The notes under the pieces: generated by a model
The model's database searches: none
The model's input: only the letters and a program-made list of their open reading frames with translations
Told to the model about the DNA's origin: nothing
Made by a program: the position numbers and the translations under genes
Assembly: GCA_958295665.1 (NCBI GenBank)
Contig: OY282560.1
Location: 25,379,653-25,443,652, forward strand
Reading direction: 5' to 3'
DNA from: Tipula vernalis
Taxonomy: Eukaryota; Arthropoda; Insecta; Diptera; Tipulidae
DNA length: 64,000 bases
Shown: positions 11,205 to 22,743 of the stretch, piece after piece
Numbering within the stretch: the first letter of the stretch is position 1
Layout of the letters: each line of letters opens with the position of its first letter

Positions 11205-12790
11205 AATAAAAATGAAACCCGAACCTCTCCAGAAAGCCTACTAAAATATTTTTCCAAGAAATCAAAACCCATTACAATTGCTTCCTTTCACTACAAAATT
11301 TCCATCTTACCAATTACTATTAACAAAAGAAAATAATAAAAATATGAATTCCCATAGGAGGATCCTCTTAAACGAATTTTACTGAAATAAAACCACCCCA
11401 ACCAACATTAATAAAAATCAAATAACCGTTTCAGAAACCGGTAGTAAGTTAAAAAGTAAGATAAAATCAAGCAAACAGGGGCTCACCGGACGAGAACTTC
11501 CTTAACGTTTTTTTTAAGAATCAATACCTGTGGTATCGCGTTTTGGCACTCGAAAACTCTCTTTCACCAATTATGATCAATAAAAAAATATTCAAAAAAA
11601 CGAACCCCAGGCCTATTAGAGGACCCACTAAACGACATTTCCCGAAATCAAAGTCCACTGCAAATGTTTCCTAACACTAGAAAATTCCTGCTCACCAATT
11701 ATTACAAAAATCGTTGAACTTAAAAAATGGACCTCGACCATCCGGAGGACCCTCTAAACATATATTTCCCGAAATCAACACCCATTGCAGACCTTTCAAA
11801 ACCCTATTTGACTTCAATCAATACCCATGGCGATCGCTTCCTGCCGCTCGAATATCTCTCATTACCAAATGTTTACCAAAATTGTTAAAATGAAAAAAGG
11901 AACCCGGATACCACTGAAAGACCCTAAGCTAATTTTTTTAAACCAAAACCCATTGCAATCTCTGTCTGGCACCCACCCGCTCACAAATTTTTACCAAAAA
12001 TGTAAAAATTAAAAAAAAGAAGCCCGGGCTCAACTGGAGAACCCCCTAAACGAATTTTCCAAAAATTTATACCCATCACAATCGCTTCGTGGCACTCGAA
12101 AACCCTCTTTACCAACTTTTAACAAAATAGTTAAAATTTAAAAAACCCAAGTTCCAATGGATGATACTCTGGACTGGTAAACATACTTACCAATTTTCAA
12201 CAAAATCATTAAAACTATAAAAATGGAGTCTGAATTTTCCTGAAATCAAGACCAATGGGGATCACCTTATACCACTTAAAAACACTTCTTACCAATATTT
12301 ACCAACATCGTGAAAATTACAAAGGAGCCCGAGTTCCACTGAAGAACCCCCTAAACTATTTTTTTCGAAATCAAGACCGGTCACAATTGATTCTTGGCAC
12401 ACGAAAACCCCAGCTTACCAATTTTTACCAAAATCGTAAAAATTAAAAAAAGGCCTGGGCACAAATGGAGAACACCTTCTAAATTATCAAGACCCGTCGC
12501 AATCGCTTCCTGGCACCCGAAAACCCCCGCTCACTAATTTTTTAGCAATTCGTCAAAATTAACAAAAAAGCACCCGGGCCCACTGGAGAACCCCCTAGAC
12601 AAATTTTCCCGAAATCAACACCCAGCGCAATCGCTTTCTAGCACCCGAAAACCCCTTACCAATTTTTAACAAAATCGGTAAAATAAAAAAAGGCCCTGAG
12701 CAATACTAGAGGACCCTCTAAACGAATTGTATACGAATGCTGTAATCAAGATTAGTCGCAATCACTTCCTAGCCCTCAAAAACCGGTTTC
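11205..12790. repeat. Degenerate ~125 bp tandem array
   Basis: About twelve diverged units recur every 110-180 bp. Each has a core like CAATCGCTTCCTGGCACNCG, then AAAACCC, then CTCACCAATTTTTACCAAAA, an A-rich spacer, CCCGGGCTCCACTGGAGAAC and CCCTAAACGAATTTTCCCGA. Core anchors fall near 11275, 11655, 11835, 11955, 12075, 12260, 12380, 12495, 12625 and 12755. The units are GC-richer than the flanks. They contain no stable reading frame. The array ends at 12790 and is followed directly by ACAAACAAACAAACAGACAA and a TAATAGTAGATAGAT tail. Confidence 0.7.
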
Positions 12791-12860
12791 GAAATCGTTG
12801 CACAAACAAACAAACAGACAAACAATGTTATGCCGTTTAATAATAGTAGATAGATATGTA

Positions 12861-14330
12861 CGAGATGTTTTATTCTTTTTAGCTCTTTATTTTAATATTT
12901 TTTATATTTACCCGAGTAACCAGATGTCACAAAAAATCATCAAATATTTCACAAATTTCTGTGAATTGTCGACCAAAATGTGGAAAAAATTGGTCAAATT
13001 TTGGTCAATAATTTGTCGACAAACGATACCCTAAATTAACAAAAATGTCACATTTTGGTTGCACATTTTGGTCATACAATTTGTGATGAAAAGGTGACAA
13101 TTCTACTACAAAAATTTGTGAATAATCTGTAGGGTATTTGGTCATAATTTTGTGACAAGTTTCTTGATATTTTTTGTCAAAATTTTTTATAAAAATTTAA
13201 AAAATAATTATTATTTTGATTTAATTTTTTTTCTCGCGTTTCAAAATAGTGTGTCCGTTACCAATTTCAAAGTTTATATTTATGTTATATTGCACCACCA
13301 TTCAAATTCTTAAATTATTTCAATCATATCAATCAGCATTTTGTATTTTCATATTGCTTCGCTTCCATCCGGTCACCCCATCTATGTACTAACCTCGGCA
13401 AATGTTGCTTGACGTCGTTGTTGAAGTTATGGTCGTATCATCTTTCTCATCTACGTGGTTATACAGAAAATTGCTAATATTTTAGTAGATATGAATATTT
13501 TACAAATTTTCAACAAATCAAATGTGATTGATATACATATACATCATTCTCTTCAAAATTATTAAATCGATGTAATATTTTTAAATAAAAATCAACACAA
13601 GCAAATTTAATGAAGTTACAATGATCAAAACAATTGAATATTAAACGAACATTTAAAATTTTAAACGAACAATTTGAATATTAATAATCAACGAAATATT
13701 TAAAATTTTAAACGAACAATGAGTGCGTTTTAAGATTCAGTCTAAAGAAAACTGTTCGTAAATCTGATGTTTCTTAAACCTTTGGACCGTTAACCAAAAA
13801 TGCGAAAATTAAATTTGTTAATTCAATTATTTTGATTATAGGTACTATATTTCATATGCATATATTGTAATTTAAAATTAATTAAGATTAACCAATCATT
13901 CTATGCTAAATATGCTGCTAACTAGGTGATAAAAAGCGAGTAAACCATACATTATTTAAACAGTGATTAAAAATTGTAGAAATTTGATAATTTTTTTATC
14001 GTAAATAAACTTTAAAACTATTAAATATATTTCAGAAATACTTTTCACCACGTTTAATGTATTTTTGAAGATTGAAGATAGGTATAAAGAAAATAAAAAG
14101 TTTAGATTTTAAAACTTTTATGGACACATTTACACTACATGATATTCAAATTCTCTAATTTTTAAGCAACGTTTCTTAGTGTTTTGAACAATAAAATTGG
14201 ACCAACTCATCAAAATATTAAAAAATTACACTTTAATTTATAATTTTAGTTGACTACGTATGTACTAATTATTGAAATTTTAATTAATAAAATTTAAATC
14301 CGCAACATCATTATTTCCATACTATAGACA
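12861..14330. other. AT-rich spacer with TTTGGTCA-rich cluster
   Basis: Between 12920 and 13160 the motifs TTTGGTCA, TTTGTGA and GTCACAAA recur many times on both strands, and ACCCTAAATTA (13028) is imperfectly inverted by TAATCTGTAGGGT (about 13122-13134). This could be a decayed ~110 bp inverted-repeat element, but the match is too short to be sure. The remainder is featureless AT-rich DNA. Confidence 0.35.
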
Positions 14331-14553
14331 ATGGACTTGACGGTTTTAGTGGTGGCGTTGCGGCATTTGGATAATTTTTCCAGATTTGAATGCTTTACAA
14401 AGTTTTCCCAGACATTAGACCAGTCTCAATCGCATTTTCATGCAAAAACACGTCATATAGCCATTTTTCGCCAACGAAATCGCTCTCGAAGTAGTTTTTC
14501 GTGGAGACATATATACATACAATTATTGCTCGTTTAATAATATAGATAGATAA
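14331..14553 (+). repeat. ~210 bp dispersed repeat, copy 1
   Basis: Most positions match the copy at 16529-16738 by eye, in the same orientation. Shared phrases include TTTGGATAATTTTTCCAGAT, TTTTCCCAGAC, CTCAATCGCATTTTCATGCA, GTAGTTTTTCGTG and the tail TTAATAATATAGATAGAT. A related tail also ends the tandem array at 12857. A tail of short GAT repeats is typical of 5'-truncated RTE-type retroposons and of SINEs; this is inference. There is no coding content. Confidence 0.7.
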
Positions 14554-16528
14554 ATAAACTAGGTGCCGGAATCTACAGCAACTCTAGTGTTGATATAATT
14601 TTGATTACAAACCTTGCCAACGTGTGTGTTATTGTTACGACCAATATTAATCAAATGATCTATAAGGCGCTTGTTTCGACGCGTAAGTCTTTTTGATTTG
14701 ATCGACTCAAATTTAGTCAGTTTGCCTGCTTACGACCATGTCCCTATACTAAATATTGCTGAAAAATTTTGCCACCACAATGTAACAAATTATCAAAATT
14801 TTCGCTCGAGTTAATGATCCTTCACCCAAATGCGTATATGTATGTAGTTCACCCAAATTATACCGATATACGTATACATTGATTACCGACGCGAGTGAAA
14901 ATTAATGATATCTGTGTAATATTGTGATTGGCTAGCTAACCATTGGTAAAAGCGGTCGAAATATTTACTGCAATATAAGTGTCGTATATGAATAACTCAG
15001 TATAAGAATCATTTGATCCCCGATTAAGATAATTATCTGGATTCAGTAAAAATCAATTCTAATATATTCCGATTAGCGATGATACCGAATATTTTGAAGG
15101 TAAAAACAATACCGTTTAAATTATCAATCTTTGCATCTATTGTTGCAAAAATAATATATATAATATGGTACTGTAAATGTATGTATTGTACTTATTTCGG
15201 TAAATGTATAGACATAACTTGAGAAAACTTTACAAACTTAATTCGAGCGAAAATCTTGAAAATTTCTTCTAAATCTAATTTGAAAAAAAAAAAAAAATCC
15301 CAGCCTCAATTTACATCATTAGGATTTAATTTCCACTCATTTTCGTGATTTTTTGGTCAAGAAAATCACTGGAATAATTAAATCCTACAATTGAAAATTG
15401 AATCCAATATTTCCAGAAAATTATTTCAATATCGATTTCATATAAATTTTCAAGATTCTCGCTCGAATTAATGATCCTTCACCTAAATACATATATATAT
15501 GTAGTTTCCCAAATTATACCTACGTTTACTGATAAACATACATTTACCGTAACTTAAATGTAAATGTAGTTTTTGTAGTTAATTCTTGATTTTTGTGAAC
15601 GTAAATGTCATAATTGTGCCTTTGCAACACAAATAATTTACTATAATAGCCTAAATGTAGCTTACAACTTTTACATTCATCTTTTATTATTATTCAATCA
15701 TACATGCCATATAAATTTGAAAAAAAAAACGAAAAAAAAATTTATCTCAAGAATGTAATTTTCGAGGTTCGAACTACGATCTAAAATTTTAAAATCCACA
15801 ACGCTAACACCTAGACTACTGCGGCATGGGAATTTGCCGAAAAATTACTTGGTTTTATAAAAAGTTTTGAGCATTCTACTAAATTATATAATATGTAGAT
15901 AGATTTACACAATGTGACATATCAACATAGAGAAAGATAAAATTTGTCAGATCTTTCTGTAATTTGGTATACAGATGAAGAAAAATATTCTAAGAATAAT
16001 TTCCTTTTACATCATATCGGAAAAATCACGGAAAATGCGAGAAAATCGCGAATTTCCACTCGGAAAATTCGTCGGGAAAAGACTAAATAAAATATGCTGA
16101 TCATCCAACATTAATTTAAATTTTTTTTTTTTTGTCGTGATTTTTGAAAAATGGACATCCATGAAAAAAAAATCATAAAAAAAAAATTAATTACATCCCA
16201 ACTCCGTATGCTGCTAACTACGCAGCTGTAGCAGTAGCTGTACTATTTAAAAAAATCATCAAACATTCTTTTCTATAAAAAAAAATACACAATACATATC
16301 GCTCATTTGCTGCAACAATGACACAATTTAAAAATAACAAATGTTATAATTTGAGAGACATTTCCGTTTGTCTTGTAGTGAGCTTTATAGCTTTAGGTGT
16401 GTCGTTAATGTCGTTATATCAGTTTTAACTATATTAAAAAGCCGATATTTCTCTATAAATAAGTCAAAAACGACCGATTTTGAGTTATGCCATTGTGGTA
16501 GCAAATGAGCGATATACAATTGACCATT
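14554..16528. other. AT-rich spacer between the 210 bp repeats
   Basis: No gene is recognised. A direct repeat of about 65 bp links 14803-14868 to 15456-15520 (shared TTAATGATCCTTCACC and ATGTAGTT). The second copy overlaps the right arm of the MITE at 15238-15471. Around 15540-15660 the motif TAAATGTAG recurs several times. Confidence 0.45.
15238..15471. repeat. 234 bp MITE with 26 bp terminal inverted repeats
   Basis: TTAATTCGAGCGAAAATCTTGAAAAT starts the element, and its inverse ends it at 15446-15471 with one internal mismatch. The element begins and ends with TTAA, so either TTAA or TA is the likely target duplication, depending on where the true ends lie. The interior is AT-rich and non-coding. 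A partial copy of the right end with its flank lies at about 14803. Confidence 0.75.
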
Positions 16529-16738
16529 TTAGAGATGGCGCTGTAAAATTTGGATAATTTTTCCAGATTTGAAGGCTTTACAGAGTTTTCCCAGACTTGA
16601 GACCAGACTCAATCGCATTTTCATGCAAAAAGACATCATATAGCCATTTTACGTCAACGAAATCGGTCTCGAAGTAGTTTTTCGTGCGGACATATATACA
16701 TACCCGCAATTATTGCTCGTTTAATAATATAGATAGAT
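16529..16738 (+). repeat. ~210 bp dispersed repeat, copy 2
   Basis: The same repeat as 14331-14553, in the same orientation, with scattered differences (for example GGCGCTGTAAAATTTGG against GGCGTTGCGGCATTTGG). Its tail ATATAGATAGAT ends at 16738, immediately before the ATG of the next LINE. The junction is therefore seamless at base resolution. Confidence 0.7.
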
Positions 16739-17704
16739 ATGGAATGCGATAAATGCAGCTTGGCGTTTACTAATAATCAAATGATTAGCTGTTCTGGATT
16801 TTGTAGTAACACTTTCCACTATGGATGCGTTGAGGTTGATCGTGTTGCATATAATCTAACTTTGAAATGCCCAAATATCATGTGGTTCTGCTGCGATTGC
16901 CGTGACCTTTTAAGAAATAAAGCATTTCTTAAATTAATTAAACATAATTTGAGTGATGATAATGCTCAGCATTCCTTCATTGAAAAGTTGCTTGATGAAG
17001 TTTCCTCGCTTAAACAAAAGATCGGCATGATTTTGGATTGTTTACCTCAGTTGAGATCAACTAATGTTATTACATCTATGCCTTTAAATTCCTCTGTAGG
17101 TGTGAATGAAGATTTAGCTGTGGTTACATCGCCTATAACTAATGACGACGATCAAAATCCAGTATTTTCCAGTCCCTATTTCGGTGCTTCTTGTACGACA
17201 TTTGCTGAAGTGGTAAAAAATCCTGTAGTTGTGCCTGTTGCAGCATCGAATGCACTTGCTCCGGATCAACCAAGCAAATGTATGAATGCTAGTGAAGTTG
17301 GAGTTAAAACTCCACAGCGCGTAGTCACTAAATCTATTTGTGGTACTAAAAATGTTCCGAATAATTTTGGTATACAAACGGTTACTCCAATGTTTTGGAT
17401 ACATATTTCAAGATTTGCTTCTAATACTCCTGAGGACGACATCCTGGCTATGGCAAAAACTTGTTTAGATACAGATAACTGTAAAATTTCTAAATTAGTC
17501 CCAATGAATCACAATCTGAATGATTTGGAATATGTGTGCTTCAAATTGGGGTTTAAGGAAGAATTGCGTGGTAAGGCTCTGGATCCTGCTACTTGGCCAA
17601 TTGGTATTTTGGTTAGAAAATTTGACAAAAAAAATTTTCGGGCATCTCTAACTCCACGTGTAAAATTTCGGATACCAGCTGTAATCGACACACCACTTGT
17701 TTAG
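16739..17704 (+). CDS. LINE ORF1 protein with PHD-type zinc finger
   Basis: An intact 321-codon frame from ATG to TAG. Residues 1-60 hold a Cys/His array, beginning CDKCSLAF, with CSGFCSNTFHYGC and later CPNIMWFCCDC, matching a PHD finger (Cys4-His-Cys3). Residues ~75-105 look like a short coiled coil (FIEKLLDEVSSLKQKIGMIL). The middle is low in order, Ser/Asn/Val-rich. Residues ~220-315 form a second compact region beginning MFWIHISRFASNTPEDDI. In CR1-like elements ORF1 binds the element RNA and helps form the ribonucleoprotein; that role is inferred from the family. It lies 29 bp upstream of ORF2. Codon use is AT-rich like the flanks. No frameshift or stop is seen. Confidence 0.85.
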   Translation: MECDKCSLAFTNNQMISCSGFCSNTFHYGCVEVDRVAYNLTLKCPNIMWFCCDCRDLLRNKAFLKLIKHNLSDDNAQHSFIEKLLDEVSSLKQKIGMILDCLPQLRSTNVITSMPLNSSVGVNEDLAVVTSPITNDDDQNPVFSSPYFGASCTTFAEVVKNPVVVPVAASNALAPDQPSKCMNASEVGVKTPQRVVTKSICGTKNVPNNFGIQTVTPMFWIHISRFASNTPEDDILAMAKTCLDTDNCKISKLVPMNHNLNDLEYVCFKLGFKEELRGKALDPATWPIGILVRKFDKKNFRASLTPRVKFRIPAVIDTPLV

Positions 17705-17733
17705 ATGACAACATTTTTTTACATAATTATAAT

Positions 17734-20540
17734 ATGTATACAGGCTCAATCGATGAAACTAATCAAGCTGTTCCAGGTGATAATTTGCAGGTACATAACA
17801 ATTCGTGTTTAAAGTTTGGTCATTTGAATGTGCGCAGCTTGGTAAAACATTTTGATGACATAACTATTATTTTACAAACATATCAATTTGATATTATTGC
17901 CTTGACTGAGACTTTGCTTAGTAGTAAGATTTCTAACAAGTCGCTACAAATTAATAATTATAAACTGCTACGATCTGATCGAATAAATAATAATTGGGGT
18001 GGAGTTGGTCTTTATTTTCGCGCCACTTTTAAGGTTAAAAAAATATTCTCTGGTTCTTTGGGTAAAGTAGAATATCTAGCATCTGAACTTACTGGGAGTT
18101 TTGGTAAAATTTTAATTTTGGTTATTTACAACCCACCTCCTGCTTGTAGTAATGATATTAACAGTTTACAAACAATTTTTGCTGAATACCTAATAAGCTA
18201 TGAAAAGATTTTCTGCTGTGGTGATTTTAACTTCAATATGATGGTTAATAATCAACTAGAAGCTTGTTTGAATTTGCATAATTTATGTTATTTACCTTAT
18301 AGACCCACTAGGATCAACAGTCTTTTGGATCTGATAATTTTGTACGTACCTGATAGACATAATATTATTTCATTTGGCCAGGCTGCTGTTCCTGCTATTT
18401 CTGATCATGATTTGATTTTTGCATCTTATAAGTTTTCTCGTACTAGGGATCAAATTTCTTATACTGTTGTTCCTGATTATAAAGCTATCAATCACGAGCA
18501 TTTTGTAAATAATTTCTTTTCGTTAGATTGGTTTAATATGTACAACTATTCCGATGTGAATGACATCCTTGATATATTTAATTCAAATTTCTTACATTTA
18601 GATTTAGCTTGTGTACCCCGGAAAAGTATCATTAATAAATGCCCTACTGCACCGTGGTTAAATTCATATATATTAAATTTAATGAAATGTAGGGATTTGG
18701 CTCATAAAAAATATAAATTGTATGGGTTGGATGCTGATTTGACAGCTTTCAAATTTTTTAGGAATAAAACTGTTAAAGGCATCAATCAAGCTAAACAAAA
18801 ATTTTATTTTGAGAATGCTCATAACTCTAAGACAACGTGGAATAATTTAAAAAAACTAGGTGTTTCAAGCTCTACAGGTGATGCAGCCATTGAATTTTCT
18901 GCGGAACAAATCTTGTCTGGGATTTGTAATATTTGTGATTCTACTGGGGTTTTGCCTTTACCTGATATTGATTTCTGTAGTTCTGCAAATGATGCCTTTG
19001 TATTTGATTGCGTTGATGAATTTATAGTGTTGAATGCGATTCGTGCAATTAAATCAGATTCGAAAGCTTATGATATGGTAGACTTCAAGGTACTAAAATT
19101 ATTTATTGGTCTGTTCCTGCCTCTTATAACATTCATTATAAATCAATGTTTGACAAAGTCTATGTGTTTCCTGATTTATGGAAGATAGCTTCTATCACAC
19201 CACTACCTAAAAAGGATGTTATTTCTGGTATTGGTGATATACGTCCAATTAGTATTTTGTCTGCTCTATCTAAGGTCTTGGAAAAAGTTATGCAATTGCA
19301 GATCCAGGAGCACCTTAATAAATTTGATTTTCTTTGTAAATATCAATCCGGGTACAAATCCGGCTGTAGCACTACTACAGCCCTTGTACATATTGTTGAT
19401 GATCTGTCGTCTACCTTAGACAGTAGAAATTCGATGGCTATTTTGGTGCTCTTGGATTTTTCTAAGGCATTTGATTGTGTTAATCATATCCAGTTGTTAC
19501 AGAAGCTATATTTGTATTATAAGTTTTCCAATTCTGCTATTATGTTGATGCATTCGTATTTATGTAATCGTAAGCAGTTTGTGAGGTGTGGTGATGATCA
19601 TTCTTGTATTGCGGGGATACTTGCTGGAGTGCCTCAGGGATCCATATTGAGTCCTTTGTTATTTTCTATTTATATAAATGATCTATCATGGCGAATCCTA
19701 AATTGTCGGTTTCATCTGTATGCCGACGATTTGCAACTGTATATTGGTGGTAACTTATCAGAATTGAATGAAATTGTTTTGCGACTTAATTCTGACCTTA
19801 GAAATATTTCTTTATGGGCCAAGAATAATTCACTTTCAATTAATCCAGGTAAAAGTAAAGCATTGTTTCTTTCTAGAAATACTTCTCTTAATATTAGACC
19901 TGTGCTTTATTTGGACAGTGATATCATCTCATTTGTTCCAACATTAAACAATTTAGGGCTTATACTGAACTCAAATCTTACTTGGAACGACCATGTGCGC
20001 TCCTTGTGCCATCGTATTAATTATAGCTTGTACACGCTTAGGTTGATAAAAAAGAGTTGCCCTGTTAACTTAAGAATTTATTTAATTAAAAGCTTGGTTG
20101 TACCCATTTTCAGCTATTGTGATGTAATTTATAACAAATGTGATAGTTCCTCAAGACGTATGCTTGAGGTTACATTTAATAATTGTACTCGATATATTTA
20201 TGATCTTAGAAAGTTTGATCATTTCTCTGAGTATAAAGATATAATTCTTGGATGCGACTTGTTTCAATTTTACTGCTATATGACTGCCGTTTTTATGTTT
20301 CGTATAGTTAAATCGGGCATGCCATTGTATTTGCATGAAAAATTAAATTTTTCCAAGTCACTGCGCACAAAGAATGTTAACTTGCCTGTTAACAGAACTA
20401 ATGTTAGGAATAATTCAGCATTGATAAATGCAATTATCACCTGGAACAGCTTGCCTTTGGAGCTAAAATTCATCAGCTCTCTAGGCTTATTTAAAAAGGG
20501 TCTGTTTAAATTGATAACTGAACATCGAAAATATTTGTAA
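17734..20540 (+). pseudogene. LINE ORF2: endonuclease and reverse transcriptase, one frameshift
   Basis: Part one (17734-19188) is an apurinic-type endonuclease. It shows FGHLNVRSL, the catalytic Glu in ALTETLLSS, GDFNFNM, and the terminal ISDHDLIF. Part two (19146-20540) is the RT with RPISILSALSKVLEKV, LLDFSKAFDCVNH, AGVPQGSILSPLLFSIYIND and the active site YADDLQLY. A C-terminal region ends NSLPLELKF before the TAA. The two parts overlap in different frames; one extra base near 19160-19172, just before FPDLWKIASITPLPKK, explains the break. Apart from that lesion about 935 codons are open and all catalytic residues are kept. The enzyme nicks target DNA and primes reverse transcription there. 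Confidence 0.88.
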
Positions 20541-20588
20541 ATTTGATTGTTATTCAAAAGCTTCGGCTTATTTAACATTTTAATAAAA

Positions 20589-20625
20589 TATTACTATTAC
20601 TATTACTACTATTACTATTACTATA
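20589..20625 (+). repeat. LINE 3' tail of TTACTA/TTACTATTACTACTA units
   Basis: About six imperfect TTACTA units close the LINE. They immediately precede, and read into, the coding-like island on the opposite strand. Confidence 0.8.
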
Positions 20626-20815
20626 ATTTTGGTATTTTGGTTAGATCACCTTCCATGCCGGCCAATATCGTTAGCGGTTCAGGACTAATCGCCTGCCATT
20701 TCTTTCGCGGCTCAGTAATCAGCACGACACGTGTTGATTCGTTTTTATTTTTGATGGTTATCGGTTTGAATTTTCTATAATCCAATTTTAATCCATTTCC
20801 AATATAAATCAACAA
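20621..20815 (-). other. Coding-like island, possible disrupted host exon
   Basis: A 64-codon minus-strand frame is locally GC-richer (about 20640-20740) than anything nearby and does not resemble a transposon protein. Its best part reads STRVVLITEPRKKWQAISPE followed by PLTILAGMEGDLTKIPKL. The frame stops at 20621-20623, inside the LINE tail, so the stop is supplied by the insertion. Toward its 5' side an AG at 20776-20775 could be a splice acceptor, although no good pyrimidine tract precedes it. I do not recognise the protein. It could be an exon of a host gene cut by the LINE, a gene fragment, or chance. No continuation was found upstream of the LINE. Confidence 0.35.
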
Positions 20816-21795
20816 ACCTTAAGTGTTTCAATTGAGTGTTTTATTAATAAACTTAAATACTTACGCGTTTACATTTATATAACTTTGAAAATTGATTTTT
20901 TTGGAGCTTTTCGAAGAGTTAAATCTTAAAATGCTCAACGTACTTAATTAAGCTTTCGAATATTTTTAGTGACAGCAAGGTGATACTTTCACCTTCTTTT
21001 ATAAATGTGTTCGGTATTCCACCAATCTGTCATTACAACTTAAATTATACTGAGGTTTTGGCATTACCTCAGTATTTTGAGACCTTCAAATAAACCAAAA
21101 ATTGATTTGCGGCGTTAGTTAGGACCACTGAAAAGCAATGCAAACTCAATTTTCAACCACCATTTTAAGGATTTTAAACTAGGGTCATTTTTCATTCTTT
21201 ACAAAGAGTTCTTAGTTCTTCCAATTCCTTCAGTTCTCTAATCAGATTGTGATTGCCGATTATTAGCAATAAAATCAAAAATACTCCACCGAAAAAGTCA
21301 GGTGGCTATTTTTTTTTTATATTTTGAATGTATTGCATTTAGAGTAAAACCTCTTCACATATATGTATGAGGTAAAAAAAAATATTCGGTTTTCTTTGAA
21401 GCCAACATCCGACTTTCTTATATAAGAGTTTCGTTACATACATATGTAGATTGAAAACCAATAACCACCTGTTGAATCTTTTAACTCCCGAATCTGTTTC
21501 CATTATAAGCTGTAAAAAAACAGAAAGAATTGTAAACAACGCCAAGATTTAAACTCGTATGCATCTAATCTGTGACATCAAACATTGTCTGTAAAATATG
21601 CAATTGTGTTTTGTTATTAAAAATATTTGTAGGGGAACATCACTTTGAAATCTGTAGGGATTTACAAAATTTTGTATGGGATCTCTTGAACCGGACCCCA
21701 ACTCCTTTCAAATCTTCGTTAAAAGGGTTGCTTCCAAAGCTACGAAAATGTATACTACATTGGGTGGGTTCCAGATTCCTAAATTTGATCTAAAC
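20816..21795. other. AT-rich spacer, no gene recognised
   Basis: Short open frames at 21339-21793 have no recognisable motif. Nothing else is seen. Confidence 0.4.
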
Positions 21796-22577
21796 GATGT
21801 AACTAGGGCTTGTAAACCGGTTAAAACCGAACCTGGTTAACCGGGTTTTTGTTCATTTTTACGAAACCTTAAAAAACCGGGTTTCAGAGAAAAACCGAAA
21901 GTCATTTTTTTTTTGTTTCTTCCAGTAAATAAATTTCTTTTTTTATGGTTTTGTAGCATTAAAATTTTACTAATATTTATTAATACAAATTAAAAAAAAA
22001 ATTTTACTTTGTAATATTATTTCTTAGATTTTAATTGTTTTAGTGTAATTTTATCATTTTGGTTAAATCCAACTTCGGTCTAAGATTTCTCCTTTTTTTA
22101 ATTTTATGAATTGTTTTTCAGTTTTTAGTAAAATCGGTATACTAGTGTTTTGCAGATTTTATGTGATGTGCGTTATTGAGTTGGTATCGGTTTTTGTAAT
22201 TTCGCTAATGTGTTGTTTATAACGTCTACCAAAAGATCTACCTGTCTGCAGGTCTGCACCCTATGAAGAATTTTGGACAGTTGTCAGCTTTTTTTTTATA
22301 AACGCCAGCAATTACTGTGTATTATTTTTATTTCTTATATTTTTTTATTGGTATTTTGATGAGCTATTGTGTATTTGTATATTTTGATGATTTTAGGGTT
22401 TTTCCAACAGTACACAAAAAGATGAATACAATAAAATACAAATTCTACGAGAAACTGCGAATGTCACACGCCCTCGATTCTAACCCGCACCCGGTTTTTA
22501 GAAATCCTTAAATATGAAAAAATATGCGTCTTAGAATCGAAGATATGGTATATAAAGAATTTATGTGCATAACCAAA

Positions 22578-22615
22578 ACCAACAAAAATGTTTATGTATA
22601 AACATTTTTGTTGGT
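22578..22615. repeat. Near-perfect 38 bp palindrome inside the hAT
   Basis: ACCAACAAAAATGTTTAT at 22578-22595 is the exact inverse of ATAAACATTTTTGTTGGT at 22598-22615, with a 2-base centre. Weaker pairing continues outward over about 15 bases. It lies upstream of the transposase start, where a promoter or leader would be expected. On paper it would form a very stable hairpin. Confidence 0.85.
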
Positions 22616-22743
22616 ATTGGCATAACGCATAATCTTACGTGTGTTGAACTTTAAGTAAGAACTTTGAAAAATATTTTATAGTTATTTATGCGTACATCAA
22701 TAGCTTCGTGCAACCGTTAATTATATTTTAGTTTAGTTCCAAA

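Larger units (their letters stand above)
16739..20625 (+). mobile_element. Non-LTR retrotransposon (CR1-like), nearly intact
   Basis: Two consecutive open reading frames, an ORF1 with a PHD-type finger and an ORF2 with endonuclease and reverse transcriptase, are followed by a short 3' UTR and a tail of TTACTA repeats (20589-20625). A PHD finger in ORF1 and a short tandem 3' tail instead of poly(A) point to the CR1/L2 part of the LINE tree; the exact clade needs a tree. No 5' UTR is evident, because ORF1 starts at the edge of the upstream repeat, so the copy may be slightly 5' truncated. No target duplication was found. It has the fewest lesions in the window and is probably the youngest coding insertion. 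Confidence 0.85.

Noticed and set aside
13028..13134. Possible small MITE with ACCCTA...TAGGGT ends
   Set aside because: The inverted match is only about 6-11 bp with gaps, too weak in AT-rich repeat-dense DNA.
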